DNA of 64,000 nucleotides from Bacillus ndiopicus (GCF_000612805.1 NZ_HG964405.1:71963-135962), one strand, 5' to 3'. Numbered from the stretch's first letter, positions 8,956 through 19,780 are shown. Made by a program: numbers and translations. Notes: generated by a model not told the origin, from the letters alone.

Positions 8956-11118
8956 ATGAGAAAAATAGATGATAAGTTTTCTTATATTAAAAATCCAACT
9001 AGGCTATTTGTAATTATTATTGCAGTGCTAGCTATCGTATTAGCATTGCAAAATTATGTATATGCTCTCTTCGGTGAAAGTAATTATGTTATGGTTCACC
9101 TAATAGTAGAAATGTTTATTGTTGCAGCGGCTGTTTCAATTGTAATGCAAGTATTGACAAGTACTCATTATAATTTAACAAACAGGGCTGTTTATTTAAT
9201 AGCTTTATTCGGTTCAATTACAGTTATTGAAATATTGCATACATTATCGTATAAGGGAATGCCCTTTCTAATATATGAAAGTGATGCATATCGCGCAGTT
9301 TGGCTTTACATGTTTGTAAGATTATTATTGCCAGCAGGGCTTATTATTATTTTTTTAACACCGCTTAAAGTAGTGAAAAAAAGCTTTGCTATGGTAATTG
9401 GTATCGCGGTTATTACCATACTTTGTGGTGCTGTCTATATCGTTTATGCACCAGTGAAAATTTTACCACCGCTTTTAAATGAGCAAGGACCGAACGAATT
9501 AAAAAATAGCTTGCAAGTTATCGCGACATTTTTACAGCTTATTTTAATTGCTATTATTTTGCGAAGCTATAAAAGAGAAAGATATTTGCATTATTTATTT
9601 GCTTCAATTTGTTTGATTTTAAGTGATCTATTATTTATTTTTTTTGTAGATGTCCATAACATTAGTAATTTTCTAGGTCATCTTTTTCATTTAACAGCTT
9701 TTTATATGTTTGTACAGGCGGTTTATTATTCAGCTATTGAAAAGCCTTATCGAGAAATTTCAATAGCGAAAAAATCATTAGAAAAATCCGAGCAAGCAAT
9801 GCATAGAATGGCTTATTATGATGAACTGACAAAGTTACCAAATGAGCGTTTTTTTATGGAGCAGTTACGAAAGTTTAATAGGGATGAAGATATTAAAAAT
9901 GTTATCATTTTAGAAATAGACCGTCTGTCGATGATTCAATCTACGTTAGGCTCCCATTATGCAGATAGTTTAAAATGCAGTGTTGCAGATAGAATACGAT
10001 ATACACTACAGGGGAGATATAATATTTATATGTTGCGAGAGGATTGCTTTGCTATTTTGATGTTGGATGATTCAGGAGATGAGGAGATTTTAAAGGTTGT
10101 AGAGAGCTTGCAAAATACAATGGAAAAACCGTTTCCAATCCAACATTTTTCATTAATGAGTCATTTTAATGTAGGAATTGCACAGTATCCAAAGGATGCT
10201 ATCGATAGTCTAGATTTATTCAAATATGCTGAATTTGCGATGTATGAAGCAAGGAACAATGCGAAAAATGTGTTGTTTTATGAACCCTCTATGTCAGAAA
10301 AACGTTCTACAAAACTAATGCTTGAAAACGATTTACGCCAAGCCATTGATAGAAATGAATTAATGCTGGAATATCAGCCACAGCTTCATTTACCATCTGG
10401 CAAAATTCAATCTGTCGAAGCATTAGTAAGGTGGCAACATAGTAAGCTTGGTCTTATTTCACCAGCAGATTTTATACCAATAGCTGAAGAAACTGGACTA
10501 ATTATTCCAATAGGGCAATGGGTGCTGAAAGAAGCTTGTATACAAGCGAAAAAATGGCAATCCCAAGGGCGCTTTATTAAAGTTGCTGTGAATATATCAT
10601 TAGGGCAATTACTACAGGATAATTTAGAGGAATATGTACAAAATATATTGACAGAAACAGGGTTAGATGCTCATTATTTACAATTGGAGATAACCGAAAG
10701 CATGACGATGAATATCGAATCTGTTACGGCAGTTATTCAAAAATTGCAGGAGTATGGCGTGACAATAGCGGTAGATGATTTCGGTACAGGCTATTCTTCG
10801 CTTTCATATTTAAAAGATTTTCCATTAAATTGCTTGAAAATAGATCGTAGCTTCATATGGAATATTGATCGTGGTACAGATGAGGATGCACTTGTGCTAA
10901 TGATTATGTCTATGGCCAAGCATTTAAAGCTGAGAGTGGTAGCTGAAGGAATCGAAACAGAAAAACAGCTTTCCTATTTAGTAAAGGCTTCTTGTGATAT
11001 TATCCAAGGTTTTTTAATTAGTAGACCATTATCTCCTAAAGTATTAGATGGGAAATTTGATGAAATCGAAAGCAATTCACAAAAGTTATTAGAAAAGGTA
11101 TATTATGAAACTAGATAA
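8956..11118 (+). CDS. Membrane GGDEF-EAL protein with MASE3-like sensor, probable c-di-GMP phosphodiesterase
   Basis: 720 residues from the ATG preceded by AGAAGGGAG; an in-frame ATG 66 bp upstream lacks a good site. Residues 15-270 form about seven membrane helices with [11 protein letters not shown], typical of MASE3 sensors. The GGDEF domain (about 290-440) is degenerate, with REDCF replacing the signature, so cyclase activity is unlikely. The EAL domain keeps [37 protein letters not shown] and QGF, so c-di-GMP hydrolysis is expected. It has the same length and layout as the next gene, which points to tandem duplication. Confidence 0.9.
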   Translation: MRKIDDKFSYIKNPTRLFVIIIAVLAIVLALQNYVYALFGESNYVMVHLIVEMFIVAAAVSIVMQVLTSTHYNLTNRAVYLIALFGSITVIEILHTLSYKGMPFLIYESDAYRAVWLYMFVRLLLPAGLIIIFLTPLKVVKKSFAMVIGIAVITILCGAVYIVYAPVKILPPLLNEQGPNELKNSLQVIATFLQLILIAIILRSYKRERYLHYLFASICLILSDLLFIFFVDVHNISNFLGHLFHLTAFYMFVQAVYYSAIEKPYREISIAKKSLEKSEQAMHRMAYYDELTKLPNERFFMEQLRKFNRDEDIKNVIILEIDRLSMIQSTLGSHYADSLKCSVADRIRYTLQGRYNIYMLREDCFAILMLDDSGDEEILKVVESLQNTMEKPFPIQHFSLMSHFNVGIAQYPKDAIDSLDLFKYAEFAMYEARNNAKNVLFYEPSMSEKRSTKLMLENDLRQAIDRNELMLEYQPQLHLPSGKIQSVEALVRWQHSKLGLISPADFIPIAEETGLIIPIGQWVLKEACIQAKKWQSQGRFIKVAVNISLGQLLQDNLEEYVQNILTETGLDAHYLQLEITESMTMNIESVTAVIQKLQEYGVTIAVDDFGTGYSSLSYLKDFPLNCLKIDRSFIWNIDRGTDEDALVLMIMSMAKHLKLRVVAEGIETEKQLSYLVKASCDIIQGFLISRPLSPKVLDGKFDEIESNSQKLLEKVYYETR

Positions 11119-11139
11119 ACTACATGTTTAGCTAACCGA

Positions 11140-11169
11140 GACACTTTCAGATACAGCTGGAAGTGTTTT
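11140..11169 (+). terminator. Intrinsic terminator between the two GGDEF-EAL genes
   Basis: The stem ACACTTTCAG with CTGGAAGTGT (G:U pairs allowed) is followed by TTTTC just after the first gene. The paralogues are therefore probably transcribed separately. Confidence 0.75.
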
Positions 11170-11302
11170 CATATCAATAATGCTAGTAATTGTCACAAAG
11201 TAACGATTATTTTTAATGAAAAGGGGGAAAAGGATAATAGGAATATGTTAAAATAGCCTGTAGATAGCCATTAAAAGGAAATGACTGCAAAGGGATGAGA
11301 TT

Positions 11303-13465
11303 ATGGGAAATGAAGTAGACAAATTTATATATATTAAACACCCCATTCGCCTAACTATAATTATCATACTTAGCGTAGTAATTTCGTTGCTAGCTGACGA
11401 TTACTTATATGGTATTTTTGGTATGGATAATTATGTTATTATTCATCTTATTTTAGAAATGATGATTATTGCAGCTACTATATCTATCATTATTTATGTA
11501 CTAACAGTAATGCGTTATAGTATAACGAATCGCCTTATTTTTTTGGTAGCAATTTTTACTTGTATTGCGATTATGGAAGTCTTACATACAATTACATATA
11601 CAGGCATGCCCTTTTTCTTTTATGAAAGCGATATGTCTCGAACGATTTGGTTTTATATGATTACTAGATTTGTCTTGCCAATTGGTCTAAGTATATTCTT
11701 TTTTATGAGATTAAAGCGTGTTAGTGTTCGTGATATGATGCTTTTCGTTGCAGCTATTGCGGTAAGCATAAGTGCCTTTATTTTCCTTGTTTATACACCG
11801 ACATCCTTTTTGCCACGATTAATGGATGAGCAAGGAGCGACAAACTTAAAGCTTTCTTTACATGTAATAGCAATGATGTTACAAGTTGTCTTTATTATTG
11901 TTGTATTGAAAAAAGGAACGAAAAAGAAAAATTTATATTATATTTTTGCTTCAATTTGTTTATTAATAAGTGACATATTATTTTTAATGTTTCCAGATGG
12001 ATTTAGTATTAACAATCTTGTAGGACATTTGTTGCAGTTGACTGCGTACTATATGGTTGTTCAAACAATTTATTACTCAGGCATAGAAAAGCCTTATCGA
12101 GAAATTTTAGAGGCGAAAGACTCTTTGGAAAAATCGGAGCGAATCGCTCATAAATTAGCATACTATGATGAGTTAACAGAGCTTCCGAATGAACGTTATT
12201 TTAAAGAGCAGTTAAATCGTTCATTAACTGTAGATAAGCGTGTTAAAACAGTTATTGTTTTAGAAATCGATCGACTATTAATGATTCGTTCAACACTTGG
12301 TTCGAATTATGCAGATATTTTTAAACGATCAGTTGCTCAAAAAATTACTCAAATATTACCTTCACAATATTCGGTTTATTTATTGAGAGAAGAGCTTTTC
12401 GCTATATATATTGAAGATCTTGATGATTGGCATTTATGTAGAATTGTCCAAAGTTTGCAAAATATGATGGATGAGCCATTTCGAATTCAGCATTTTTCTT
12501 TAAATAGTCGTTTTAATGTTGGAATTGCACAATACCCGAAAGATGCTGATAAAGCAGAAGAACTGTTGAAATATGCACAATTTGCAATGTATGAGGCTCG
12601 AAGTGATAGCAGTAATGTATTATTTTATGAGGAAAAAATGTCAGAAACTCGCTCAAATCGTATTTTACTAGAAAACGATTTACGACAAGCAATTGAAAGA
12701 AATGAACTGTATGTTGAATATCAGCCACAATTTAATTTACAAACGGGTAAAATATACTCTGTAGAAGCGCTAGTGAGATGGAATCATGGCAAAAGTGGTT
12801 TTATCTCGCCGGGAGAATTTATACCTCTCGCAGAGGAATCAGGGCTTATTGTGCCAATTGGACAATGGGTATTGAAGGAAGCTTGTAAACAGGCAAGGGA
12901 ATGGCAATCACAAGGTCATTTTCTTAAGGTTGCTGTAAATCTATCATTGGGGCAACTACTACAAGATAATTTTGTAGAAAGTGTCCAAGAAATTTTAGAT
13001 GAAACAGAGCTTGATACTAGTTACTTGCAATTAGAAATTACAGAAAGCATGACAATCAATACAGGCTCTATAACGGCAGTTATTCAAAAGCTACAGGAGC
13101 TTGGTATTACCATTGCTGTGGATGATTTTGGGACAGGTTATTCTTCGCTTTCGTACTTGAAGGATTTTCCTATAGACTGTTTGAAAATTGATAGAAGTTT
13201 TGTTTGGAACATAGATAAAAATGAAGAAGAGGATGCCATTGTATTGTTAATTTTATCAATGGCCAAGCATTTGAAGCTAAGTGTTGTAGCAGAAGGAATT
13301 GAGACAGAGCGACAATTGGCTTATTTGGAGCAAGCACAATGTGATTCTATCCAAGGTTTTTTAATTAGCAAACCTCTATGCCCTGTTACACTTGGGGAAA
13401 ATTTTGAAGAAATCGAAAAAAAAGCACAACAATTACTAGCAAAAATAAAGCCTCAAACTATATAA
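11303..13465 (+). CDS. Second membrane GGDEF-EAL protein (tandem paralogue), probable c-di-GMP phosphodiesterase
   Basis: 720 residues, exactly as long as its upstream neighbour and colinear with it. The N-terminal MASE3-like membrane region includes [11 protein letters not shown]. The GGDEF site is degenerate (REELF), while the EAL motifs [37 protein letters not shown] and QGF are intact. It likely lowers c-di-GMP in response to a membrane or small-molecule signal. The sensor halves differ more than the EAL halves by eye, which fits divergence of input after duplication. AAGGGATGAG lies upstream of the ATG. Confidence 0.9.
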   Translation: MGNEVDKFIYIKHPIRLTIIIILSVVISLLADDYLYGIFGMDNYVIIHLILEMMIIAATISIIIYVLTVMRYSITNRLIFLVAIFTCIAIMEVLHTITYTGMPFFFYESDMSRTIWFYMITRFVLPIGLSIFFFMRLKRVSVRDMMLFVAAIAVSISAFIFLVYTPTSFLPRLMDEQGATNLKLSLHVIAMMLQVVFIIVVLKKGTKKKNLYYIFASICLLISDILFLMFPDGFSINNLVGHLLQLTAYYMVVQTIYYSGIEKPYREILEAKDSLEKSERIAHKLAYYDELTELPNERYFKEQLNRSLTVDKRVKTVIVLEIDRLLMIRSTLGSNYADIFKRSVAQKITQILPSQYSVYLLREELFAIYIEDLDDWHLCRIVQSLQNMMDEPFRIQHFSLNSRFNVGIAQYPKDADKAEELLKYAQFAMYEARSDSSNVLFYEEKMSETRSNRILLENDLRQAIERNELYVEYQPQFNLQTGKIYSVEALVRWNHGKSGFISPGEFIPLAEESGLIVPIGQWVLKEACKQAREWQSQGHFLKVAVNLSLGQLLQDNFVESVQEILDETELDTSYLQLEITESMTINTGSITAVIQKLQELGITIAVDDFGTGYSSLSYLKDFPIDCLKIDRSFVWNIDKNEEEDAIVLLILSMAKHLKLSVVAEGIETERQLAYLEQAQCDSIQGFLISKPLCPVTLGENFEEIEKKAQQLLAKIKPQTI

Positions 13466-13509
13466 TGACATAGGTAACAATAAAGAAATAAAAGAAAGTA
13501 GTGAAACGC

Positions 13510-13941
13510 ATGGCAGTAGCATCACATTCAGTAACGATTCCAGTACCTGTTGAGAAAGTCTGGAATTACGTTAGTAAAATTGAGCATTGGGCAACAATGG
13601 TTCCAGCGTATAAGGAATACGAGCAAATTGATGAGCAAAAATCAATTTGGACTTTCGAGGGAAGTTTCAAAGGTCTTAAGAAGACAGTAAAAATGGAATT
13701 AAACATTATCGAATTTAATGAGCCTTCTAGCATTAAATTTGAGCTTAAAGGTTTAACGGATAATTTTACTGGTAGCGGAAAATTTACTGCAGAGGGTTCG
13801 GCAGACCAAACGACAATGACTGGCATTCTAGAGGTCAATGCAGGAGGGTTATCTGGTGCAGTATTGACACCAGTAATTAAAATGGTGTTACCGAAAGTAA
13901 CGACACGCTTAACAGAAAAGATTGCAAGACAAATTAAATAA
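13510..13941 (+). CDS. SRPBCC family protein (CoxG-like)
   Basis: 143 residues. The START/Bet v1-like fold is suggested by HSVTIPVPVEKVWNYVSKIE at the N-terminus, the alternating strands in the middle and a long C-terminal helix ending in LTEKIARQIK. CoxG-type proteins bind hydrophobic ligands or help membrane-associated enzymes; no specific role can be given. The ATG start was preferred over a GTG 9 bp upstream because the purine-rich GAAAG then has normal spacing. It stands alone between the GGDEF-EAL pair and a strong terminator. Confidence 0.75.
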   Translation: MAVASHSVTIPVPVEKVWNYVSKIEHWATMVPAYKEYEQIDEQKSIWTFEGSFKGLKKTVKMELNIIEFNEPSSIKFELKGLTDNFTGSGKFTAEGSADQTTMTGILEVNAGGLSGAVLTPVIKMVLPKVTTRLTEKIARQIK

Positions 13942-13949
13942 CTTAGAGG

Positions 13950-13989
13950 GTGCGAGGAAGATAGATACCTATCTTTCTCGCACTTTTTT
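13950..13989 (+). terminator. Intrinsic terminator after SRPBCC gene
   Basis: A 15-bp stem from GTGCGAGGAAGATAG to CTATCTTTCTCGCAC (one G:U pair), a 4-base loop and a TTTTTTA tail. It is one of the clearest terminators in the window. Confidence 0.95.
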
Positions 13990-14005
13990 ATATTTCTTAA
14001 AAAAG

Positions 14006-14034
14006 TGAAACTTTTATATGGCAACAGCAGTCTA
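14006..14034 (+). promoter_or_regulatory. Candidate ECF-type promoter of the sigma factor gene
   Basis: TGAAAC followed by TTTT, a 17-bp spacer and AGTCTAA resembles extracytoplasmic-function sigma promoters (TGAAAC or TGCAAC, then CGTC). It lies about 30 bp upstream of the sigma gene's start. Autoregulation by the encoded sigma factor is an inference. Confidence 0.5.
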
Positions 14035-14063
14035 ACTAAAAATTGTTATTTGGAGGTGAGCGC

Positions 14064-14612
14064 ATGGAGCAGCATGATGAGCTATTGCAGCAAGCGATGG
14101 ATGCTTACGGGGATTATTTAGTCCAGCTTATTTATACATATGTACATAATTGGCAAACAGCAGAGGACTTAACACAGGAGACCTTTATCCGTTACTATCG
14201 TTCGCTTTCAAAATTTCGTCACGAGGCATCAGTTAAAACCTATTTATATCGTATTGCCATCAATGTGACACATGATTATTTAATGAGCTGGAAATATAAA
14301 AAAGTCATTGTGTCAGAATTGTTTCAAAAATGGTTGAAAACAGCACATACACCAGAGCTAGAAGTACTGTATAAAGATGAACAGCAAGAGCTTATTTATG
14401 CGATTGAAAATTTGCCAACGAAATATAAAGATGTTATCGTCCTATTTCATTTTGCCGAATTTTCATTGGAAGAAAGCAGCGAGATTTTAAAAATTCCTGT
14501 TAATACGGTGAAAACAAGATTAAGAAGAGCGCGACAGATGCTAGGTCAGATGTTAGAGGAGGGAGAGCTATATGAAAGACCCCATTCAAAAGGCAATGAA
14601 GGACGCTTATAA
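14064..14612 (+). CDS. RNA polymerase sigma factor, ECF subfamily
   Basis: 182 residues with sigma region 2 (AEDLTQETFIRYYRSL around residues 37-52, then KTYLYRIAINVTHDYL) and region 4 (KYKDVIVLFHFAEFSLEESS and a C-terminal helix-turn-helix with VNTVKTRLRRAR). There is no region 3, as expected for ECF factors. The ATG is chosen because GGAGGTGAG lies 6 bp upstream; a TTG further upstream overlaps that site. Its last 41 bp overlap the next gene, which should encode its regulator. The signal and regulon are unknown. Confidence 0.93.
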   Translation: MEQHDELLQQAMDAYGDYLVQLIYTYVHNWQTAEDLTQETFIRYYRSLSKFRHEASVKTYLYRIAINVTHDYLMSWKYKKVIVSELFQKWLKTAHTPELEVLYKDEQQELIYAIENLPTKYKDVIVLFHFAEFSLEESSEILKIPVNTVKTRLRRARQMLGQMLEEGELYERPHSKGNEGRL

Positions 14613-15783
14613 AGAAGGAACTTTTTCGCAAACGAAAAAAATTGAGACGCTTCAGAAGGTACAACGTAAACAAAGGACAGTATGGTCATTTTCATTGACA
14701 GTGTTGACAACATGCTGCGTGATGCTATTACTATTTTTCCTTGTTAAAGATTCACCTCAGATAACGCAAACAGTTAGTAGTAAAAGTAGAGCATCTATTG
14801 AACATATATATATGGAGCGTTGGCAACAATTTTCAGCAGTTGTGGCAAGTGATTTTGAAAAGCAGGCTAGGATACAATATTTATCGACAAGCGATTGGTC
14901 ATTACAACAAGCAACCCTTGGTGAAAAGGATGGCCGTATATTAGCTGAGTTACTTCAGCATATGACATTCATAGTAGGTGATGCTAGTACGCAAGTGATT
15001 TTTCCAGAAATCACAACGTTTGAGCAGCTAACTGAGCAGGCACCAACCTTAATAAAAAAACTTGAAAAAGCTTATGGGGCAAGGAATGTTTCCAAGCTAG
15101 GGGAGAGCCAGCTACCGAATATGGAAATCTTTTATATGGATTTTTGGCAAATTATCGGCACACTAGCTTTATACAGCGCTATTATGTATTTTCTTTATAG
15201 CAATTGGCGCAAAAAAAGAAATTATTATTTTGCGGCTTTTCAAGTAGTCGTTTTGCTTTTTATGTTATATAGCTTCGTAAAACCACCTCTTATGGTAGTT
15301 GCGACAGATGAAGAGGAGCTATTGGAGCAATCGCTTAATTCCTATAAGGACTTTATGGGGGAATGGACGGATGTATCAGAAGCGGAAATTGTTAAAATTG
15401 AAAAATACGGTAATCAACTAGTTGTATTAATAGATGCAGGTGATGGTATCTGTATTCTGTCAAATTTTTTTTATATAAAGGAAAGACGGGGTTATTTACG
15501 GCAGAGCACAATTTGGGGAAGAGATGATGTGTTAAAAATACCTTCATCGGTAGCAGTATACGAAGGGGATTCAGCAGGGAATATTTTTGCTTTACCAGCC
15601 AACCACAACATTGAGCGCATTGAAATTGAAAATGTAGTAACAAAAGAAACTGTGTCCTTAAATATATCAAAAAATAAGGAGGGCGTTTATTATTTAGCCA
15701 TACCCGTAAATATGCAAGGCGATGACGGACAATTCACTATTCACTACTATGACCGACAAGGAAATTTGCTTGAGGATAATTGA
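14572..15783 (+). CDS. Membrane protein, probable anti-sigma partner of the ECF sigma factor
   Basis: 403 residues with no recognised zinc anti-sigma motif. A basic cytoplasmic N-terminus of about 35 residues precedes helix 1 (residues 36-58). An outside segment of about 130 residues follows, then two more helices (around 193-211 and 219-236) and a C-terminal domain of about 165 residues with beta-strand character. GAGGAGGGAG precedes the ATG inside the sigma gene, so the two are translationally coupled. Position and topology suggest control of the sigma factor; the three-helix layout is unlike the usual single-pass RsiW/RsiV type. Function is inferred from context only. Confidence 0.65.
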   Translation: MKDPIQKAMKDAYKEGTFSQTKKIETLQKVQRKQRTVWSFSLTVLTTCCVMLLLFFLVKDSPQITQTVSSKSRASIEHIYMERWQQFSAVVASDFEKQARIQYLSTSDWSLQQATLGEKDGRILAELLQHMTFIVGDASTQVIFPEITTFEQLTEQAPTLIKKLEKAYGARNVSKLGESQLPNMEIFYMDFWQIIGTLALYSAIMYFLYSNWRKKRNYYFAAFQVVVLLFMLYSFVKPPLMVVATDEEELLEQSLNSYKDFMGEWTDVSEAEIVKIEKYGNQLVVLIDAGDGICILSNFFYIKERRGYLRQSTIWGRDDVLKIPSSVAVYEGDSAGNIFALPANHNIERIEIENVVTKETVSLNISKNKEGVYYLAIPVNMQGDDGQFTIHYYDRQGNLLEDN

Positions 15784-15803
15784 TTTTGAGAGGTGGCTTA
15801 ATT

Positions 15804-15847
15804 AAAGACTATGGAAAAGTATTTTTACTTTTCCATAGTCTTTAGTA
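15804..15847. terminator. Bidirectional hairpin between convergent genes
   Basis: An 18-bp perfect inverted repeat (AAAGACTATGGAAAAGTA and its complement) with a TTTT loop lies between the convergent ends of the sigma-partner gene and the BaiN-like gene. It probably stops transcription from both sides. Confidence 0.8.
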
Positions 15848-15849
15848 TT

Positions 15850-17103
15850 TTACAGGCTTCCCGCACTCATCCCAGCAATACGTCCAGTCACAAGGGCAGA
15901 AGTAATATTGTAGCCACCTGTGTAGCCATGAATATCTAAAATTTCCCCACAGAAATAAAGTCCATGCTTTTTCTTAGAAGCCATTGTTTTTGGTTCAATT
16001 TCTTTTACCGATACACCGCCGCCTGTTACAAAGGCTTTTTCGAGAGGCTGTGTGCCATGTACATCCATAGTAAAGGCTGTAAGCTCGCGAGCTATTGCGC
16101 GGATTTTTTCTTGAGAAAGCTCTACGCCTGTAAGTGTGCTATCAATTCCAGCCCGTTCTAATAAAAACAATAGCCAGCGTTCAGGAGCAAGGGACTTCCA
16201 TAAATTTTTGACCGCTTTTTTTGGCTCGGCTTTAATTGTTTGTAACAGCATTTGGTAGCAGCCTTCCTCGTTATAGGAAGTAAGCGTCTGAATGCGTACT
16301 TGCACTGGCGCACCGCTATTTTTTTTACGCTCCTTCACGATAAATTGGCTACAACGCAAAATAGCTGGACCGCTTAAGCCAAAATGGGTAAAGAGCATGT
16401 CCATCGTATGTGTAACGAGTGGCTTACCTTTTGCATTTAATACAGAAACTGCGACATCGCGTAATGCTAAGCCCTGCAACTCACGTGATACTATAAATGG
16501 CTCCTTTGACAAGACAGGAACTTCTGTTGGATATAGCTCTGTTACAGTATGACCAGCTCGTTCTGCCCATGGATAACCATCTCCTGTTGAACCTGTTTGT
16601 GGTACTGCCTTTCCTCCAACTGCAACAATTACTGCATTCGCACGTATTTCAGAGCCATCCTGTAATCGTACACCAAAAACGCGCTCTTCATCTAGTAACA
16701 TTTTTTGCACTGTTGTATGTAAGCGCACCTCCACATCCAGCTTTTTAAGCTGTTTTTCAAGCGCGTCAACAACATCCTGTGCACGGTTAGATACAGGGAA
16801 CATGCGACCATGATCCTCTTCCTTTAAAGCAACGCCTAAGCCTTCAAAAAAGGCAATAATATCTTCATTATTATAAACAGTAAAAGGACTAAATAAAAAA
16901 CGACCATTACCTGGAATATGGCGAATAATTTCCTCTACTGGTAGGCGATTAGTCACATTACAGCGTCCACCACCAGAAATGGCTAATTTTTTACCAAGCT
17001 TTCCGCCTTTTTCGATTAATAAAACTTTTTTCTGCTGTTCTGCAGCTGCGATGGCCGCCATTAACCCAGATGGTCCACCGCCAATTACGATAATATCATA
17101 CAT
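15850..17103 (-). CDS. BaiN/HI0933-family NAD(P)/FAD-dependent oxidoreductase (YtfP-like)
   Basis: 417 residues from the ATG opening [13 protein letters not shown]; a longer frame upstream adds an unlikely leader. The FAD Rossmann motif [10 protein letters not shown] is at the N-terminus. Family motifs [10 protein letters not shown] and [18 protein letters not shown] follow, and [12 protein letters not shown] and [12 protein letters not shown] are near the end. The family includes flavoproteins of unclear substrate; BaiN acts on bile acid intermediates, but that role need not apply here. B. subtilis ytfP lies in the same chromosomal neighbourhood. Confidence 0.9.
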   Translation of the reverse strand: MYDIIVIGGGPSGLMAAIAAAEQQKKVLLIEKGGKLGKKLAISGGGRCNVTNRLPVEEIIRHIPGNGRFLFSPFTVYNNEDIIAFFEGLGVALKEEDHGRMFPVSNRAQDVVDALEKQLKKLDVEVRLHTTVQKMLLDEERVFGVRLQDGSEIRANAVIVAVGGKAVPQTGSTGDGYPWAERAGHTVTELYPTEVPVLSKEPFIVSRELQGLALRDVAVSVLNAKGKPLVTHTMDMLFTHFGLSGPAILRCSQFIVKERKKNSGAPVQVRIQTLTSYNEEGCYQMLLQTIKAEPKKAVKNLWKSLAPERWLLFLLERAGIDSTLTGVELSQEKIRAIARELTAFTMDVHGTQPLEKAFVTGGGVSVKEIEPKTMASKKKHGLYFCGEILDIHGYTGGYNITSALVTGRIAGMSAGSL

Positions 17104-17154
17104 AATTATTAGCTCACTTTCTCCCGTATTAACAGGCTGTAAAAACTCGATTGA

Positions 17155-17195
17155 TGAAACAGCCAATCAGTGGGAGTCACTGATTGAAGGTTCAC
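17155..17195 (+). repeat. Dispersed stem-loop element, copy A
   Basis: A perfect 9-bp stem (CAATCAGTG with CACTGATTG) and a 5-base loop are followed by AAGGTTCAC. It lies between the divergent BaiN-like and MurJ genes. The 3' tail matches two other copies upstream of murC and ccpA. Confidence 0.6.
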
Positions 17196-17325
17196 TTTGT
17201 CGTGCAATTGATTTTTCTTTATTTATTATACACAATTTATTTGAGTTAATGGTCTTGTAGATGTAAACTTACAAATAGACTAATTGCATCGTGAGATTAG
17301 ATTTATAAAAGATAGGAAGAATAAT

Positions 17326-18939
17326 ATGTCATCATTAATGAAAGGAACCGCGATTTTAACAATCGGGTTATTTTTATCAAAGCTTTTAGGACTTGTTTAC
17401 TTATTCCCGTTTTATGCAATTGTAGGAGAAGAAAACATAGCACTTTATGGATATGCATATGTCCCATATACAATTATGCTGTCAGTTGCGATTTCTGGAT
17501 TGCCACTCGGTGTTGCAAAATTTGTGGCAAAATACAATGCGCTTGGTGATTACAAGACGGGCGTGCGTTTAATGAAATCTGGCGTGATTGTTATGCTATT
17601 AACAGGTTTCGCATCGTTTATTTTATTAAATTCACTCGCAACACCGATAGCGAATATGATTATTGCGGATGATGAACAATTATACAGTGTGGAGCAAATC
17701 GCTTCAGTGATTCGTTGGGTGAGTTATGCCTTACTAGTTGTACCATTAATGAGCTTAATTCGCGGTTATTTCCAAGGATATGGCCATTATATGCCGACAT
17801 CCATTTCGCAATTGATTGAGCAAATTGTACGTATTACAGCGCTATTAGGCGGTTCATTTATTGTAATTGTGCTTTTGAAAGGCTTGCCAGCAACAGCGAT
17901 TAATTTTGCGGTATTTGCCGCGTTTATTGGGGCACTTGGCGGTTTGTTAGTCCTGTATTATTATTGGAAAAAGCTTAAACCTGAGTTTCAAGCTCTGCAA
18001 GTGAATTCGATTGCAAGCCATCAAGTATCATATATCGAAATTTATAAGGAAATTTTCACATATTCGATTCCAATTATTTTTGTAGGGATTGCTAACCCAC
18101 TTTTCCAGCTTGTCGATATGTTAACATTTAATGGTGCGATGATTGCAAAAGGGGTTGACGCGAAGTTAACTGATACATACTTTTCAATGCTCAATGTATT
18201 GACGCATAAAATCGTTATTATTCCGGTGATGCTTGCGACTGGTTTGTCGATGGCTTTAATTCCAACAATTACGAAATACTTTACGCTTGGTCAGCTCCAA
18301 ACCTTGCGCAGTACGATGGATAAAATGTATCAAGTGTTATTATTTGTTACGATACCTGCTGTCGTTGGCATTATGATATTAGCGCCTTCTTTGTATCATG
18401 TTTTATACGAACAAAGCGAGAGTGGGGCGACTGTATTAATGCATTACGCACCAGCAGCGATTTTATTTGCAATTTTTTCAGTGACGGCTTCTTTACTGCA
18501 AGGCATCAACTATCAAAAATGGATTATCTTCAGTTTGTTGACAGGGATTTTAGTAAAGCTTGTGTTAAATATCCCGCTAATTAAATGGTTAGAAGTAGAT
18601 GGTGCGATTTTAGCAACGATGCTTGGTTATGCGGTAACTTGTGCGATTAATATTGCTGTTATTCATCGAACATTGCAATACAATGCGAAGGTAGCAATGC
18701 GCCGCATATTATTAATTTGCATTTTAACGGTTACTATGACTGTCGTTGTATCGATTGTACAGTTCATTTTACAATGGATTGCACCAGCAGATAGTAAATT
18801 GTTGGCACTTGTCTATGTACTTGTTTGTGCGGCAGCAGGAGCAGGTGTTTATGGCTACTTGTCACTGCGCCTTGGATTAGCACAAAAGCTTTTAGGTGAG
18901 CGAGTAACGAAAATTGCAAAGAAATTTGGCATGAATTAA
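17326..18939 (+). CDS. murJ: Polysaccharide biosynthesis/lipid II flippase family protein (MurJ/YtgP-like)
   Basis: 537 residues with about 14 hydrophobic segments, the MOP-superfamily layout. It opens with MSSLMKGTAILTIGLFLSKL, which is characteristic of the YtgP/SpoVB branch. In B. subtilis YtgP acts as a lipid II flippase in peptidoglycan synthesis. The ATG after AGGAAG is chosen over an upstream one that adds 14 basic residues. Followed by a pseudouridine synthase gene as in related bacilli. The symbol rests on family and position; an SpoVB-like role cannot be excluded. Confidence 0.85.
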   Translation: MSSLMKGTAILTIGLFLSKLLGLVYLFPFYAIVGEENIALYGYAYVPYTIMLSVAISGLPLGVAKFVAKYNALGDYKTGVRLMKSGVIVMLLTGFASFILLNSLATPIANMIIADDEQLYSVEQIASVIRWVSYALLVVPLMSLIRGYFQGYGHYMPTSISQLIEQIVRITALLGGSFIVIVLLKGLPATAINFAVFAAFIGALGGLLVLYYYWKKLKPEFQALQVNSIASHQVSYIEIYKEIFTYSIPIIFVGIANPLFQLVDMLTFNGAMIAKGVDAKLTDTYFSMLNVLTHKIVIIPVMLATGLSMALIPTITKYFTLGQLQTLRSTMDKMYQVLLFVTIPAVVGIMILAPSLYHVLYEQSESGATVLMHYAPAAILFAIFSVTASLLQGINYQKWIIFSLLTGILVKLVLNIPLIKWLEVDGAILATMLGYAVTCAINIAVIHRTLQYNAKVAMRRILLICILTVTMTVVVSIVQFILQWIAPADSKLLALVYVLVCAAAGAGVYGYLSLRLGLAQKLLGERVTKIAKKFGMN

Positions 18940-18995
18940 TACTTAGGTCCATCATCATAATTATGGTGGTGGACCGTTTTTATCAAGGAGGAATT

Positions 18996-19709
18996 ATGCG
19001 TTTAGATAAATTATTAGCGAATATGGGGTATGGTTCCCGTAAGGAAGTAAAGCAATTATTGAAGCAAAAAGCTGTAACTGTTGATGGTGTAGTTGTAAAA
19101 GATGCAGCAATGAAAGTGGACCCAAATGCGCAACATGTCGCGATTTTTGGTGAGCGTGTGGAGTATATAGAATATATTTATTTAATGATGAATAAGCCGC
19201 CAGGAGTTATTTCAGCTACTGAAGATGATTATGATAAAACGGTTATCGATTTATTAGATCCGTTCGCACAGCACTTCAAGCCATTTCCAGTAGGGCGTTT
19301 AGATAAAGATACGGAAGGCTTATTGCTTATTACAAATGACGGGCAGCTAGCGCATAATTTATTATCACCTAAGAAGCATGTACCAAAAACATACTATGCG
19401 AAAATTGATGGTCAAGTAACGGAGGAAGATATTAAGGCATTTGCAGCAGGTGTGGAGCTAGAGGATGGTTATGTAACGAAGCCAGGACATTTAGTGATTT
19501 TGAAGTCAGAGGCATCATCAGAAATTGAGCTGACAATTCAAGAAGGAAAATTCCATCAAGTAAAGCGTATGTTTGAGGCAGTCGGAAAAAAAGTAACGTA
19601 TTTAAAACGACTATCGATGGGCTCGCTTATATTAGATAAGAGTTTAGCGTTAGGGGAATATCGGGAAGTCACGAACGAAGAATTAGAACTATTAATTGGA
19701 AATAAGTAA
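18996..19709 (+). CDS. 16S rRNA pseudouridine synthase, RsuA/RluB family (YtzG-like)
   Basis: 237 residues. An N-terminal S4 RNA-binding domain (MRLDKLLANMGYGSRKEVKQ) is followed by the pseudouridine synthase core. The catalytic aspartate sits in GRLDKDTEGLLLITND, and FHQVKRMFEAVGKKV lies near the C-terminus. It should isomerise a uridine in rRNA, most likely U516 of 16S rRNA by analogy with RsuA. CAAGGAGG lies 5 bp before the ATG; a longer upstream frame is not needed. It sits 56 bp after murJ and may be co-transcribed. Confidence 0.9.
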   Translation: MRLDKLLANMGYGSRKEVKQLLKQKAVTVDGVVVKDAAMKVDPNAQHVAIFGERVEYIEYIYLMMNKPPGVISATEDDYDKTVIDLLDPFAQHFKPFPVGRLDKDTEGLLLITNDGQLAHNLLSPKKHVPKTYYAKIDGQVTEEDIKAFAAGVELEDGYVTKPGHLVILKSEASSEIELTIQEGKFHQVKRMFEAVGKKVTYLKRLSMGSLILDKSLALGEYREVTNEELELLIGNK

Positions 19710-19733
19710 TTATTTTTTGGGGAAAATACAATG

Positions 19734-19780
19734 AAAAAGGTAACGATAGGAAAAATTTATTTCTTATTGTTACTTTTTTA
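19734..19780 (+). terminator. Intrinsic terminator after pseudouridine synthase gene
   Basis: A stem of about 19 bp (AAAAAGGTAACGATAGGAAA and its near complement with G:U pairs) ends in TTTTTTA shortly after the stop codon. Confidence 0.75.

Noticed and set aside
13566-14024. 152-residue frame opposite the SRPBCC gene
   Set aside because: Complementary shadow of a real gene; begins inside a terminator and has no start context.
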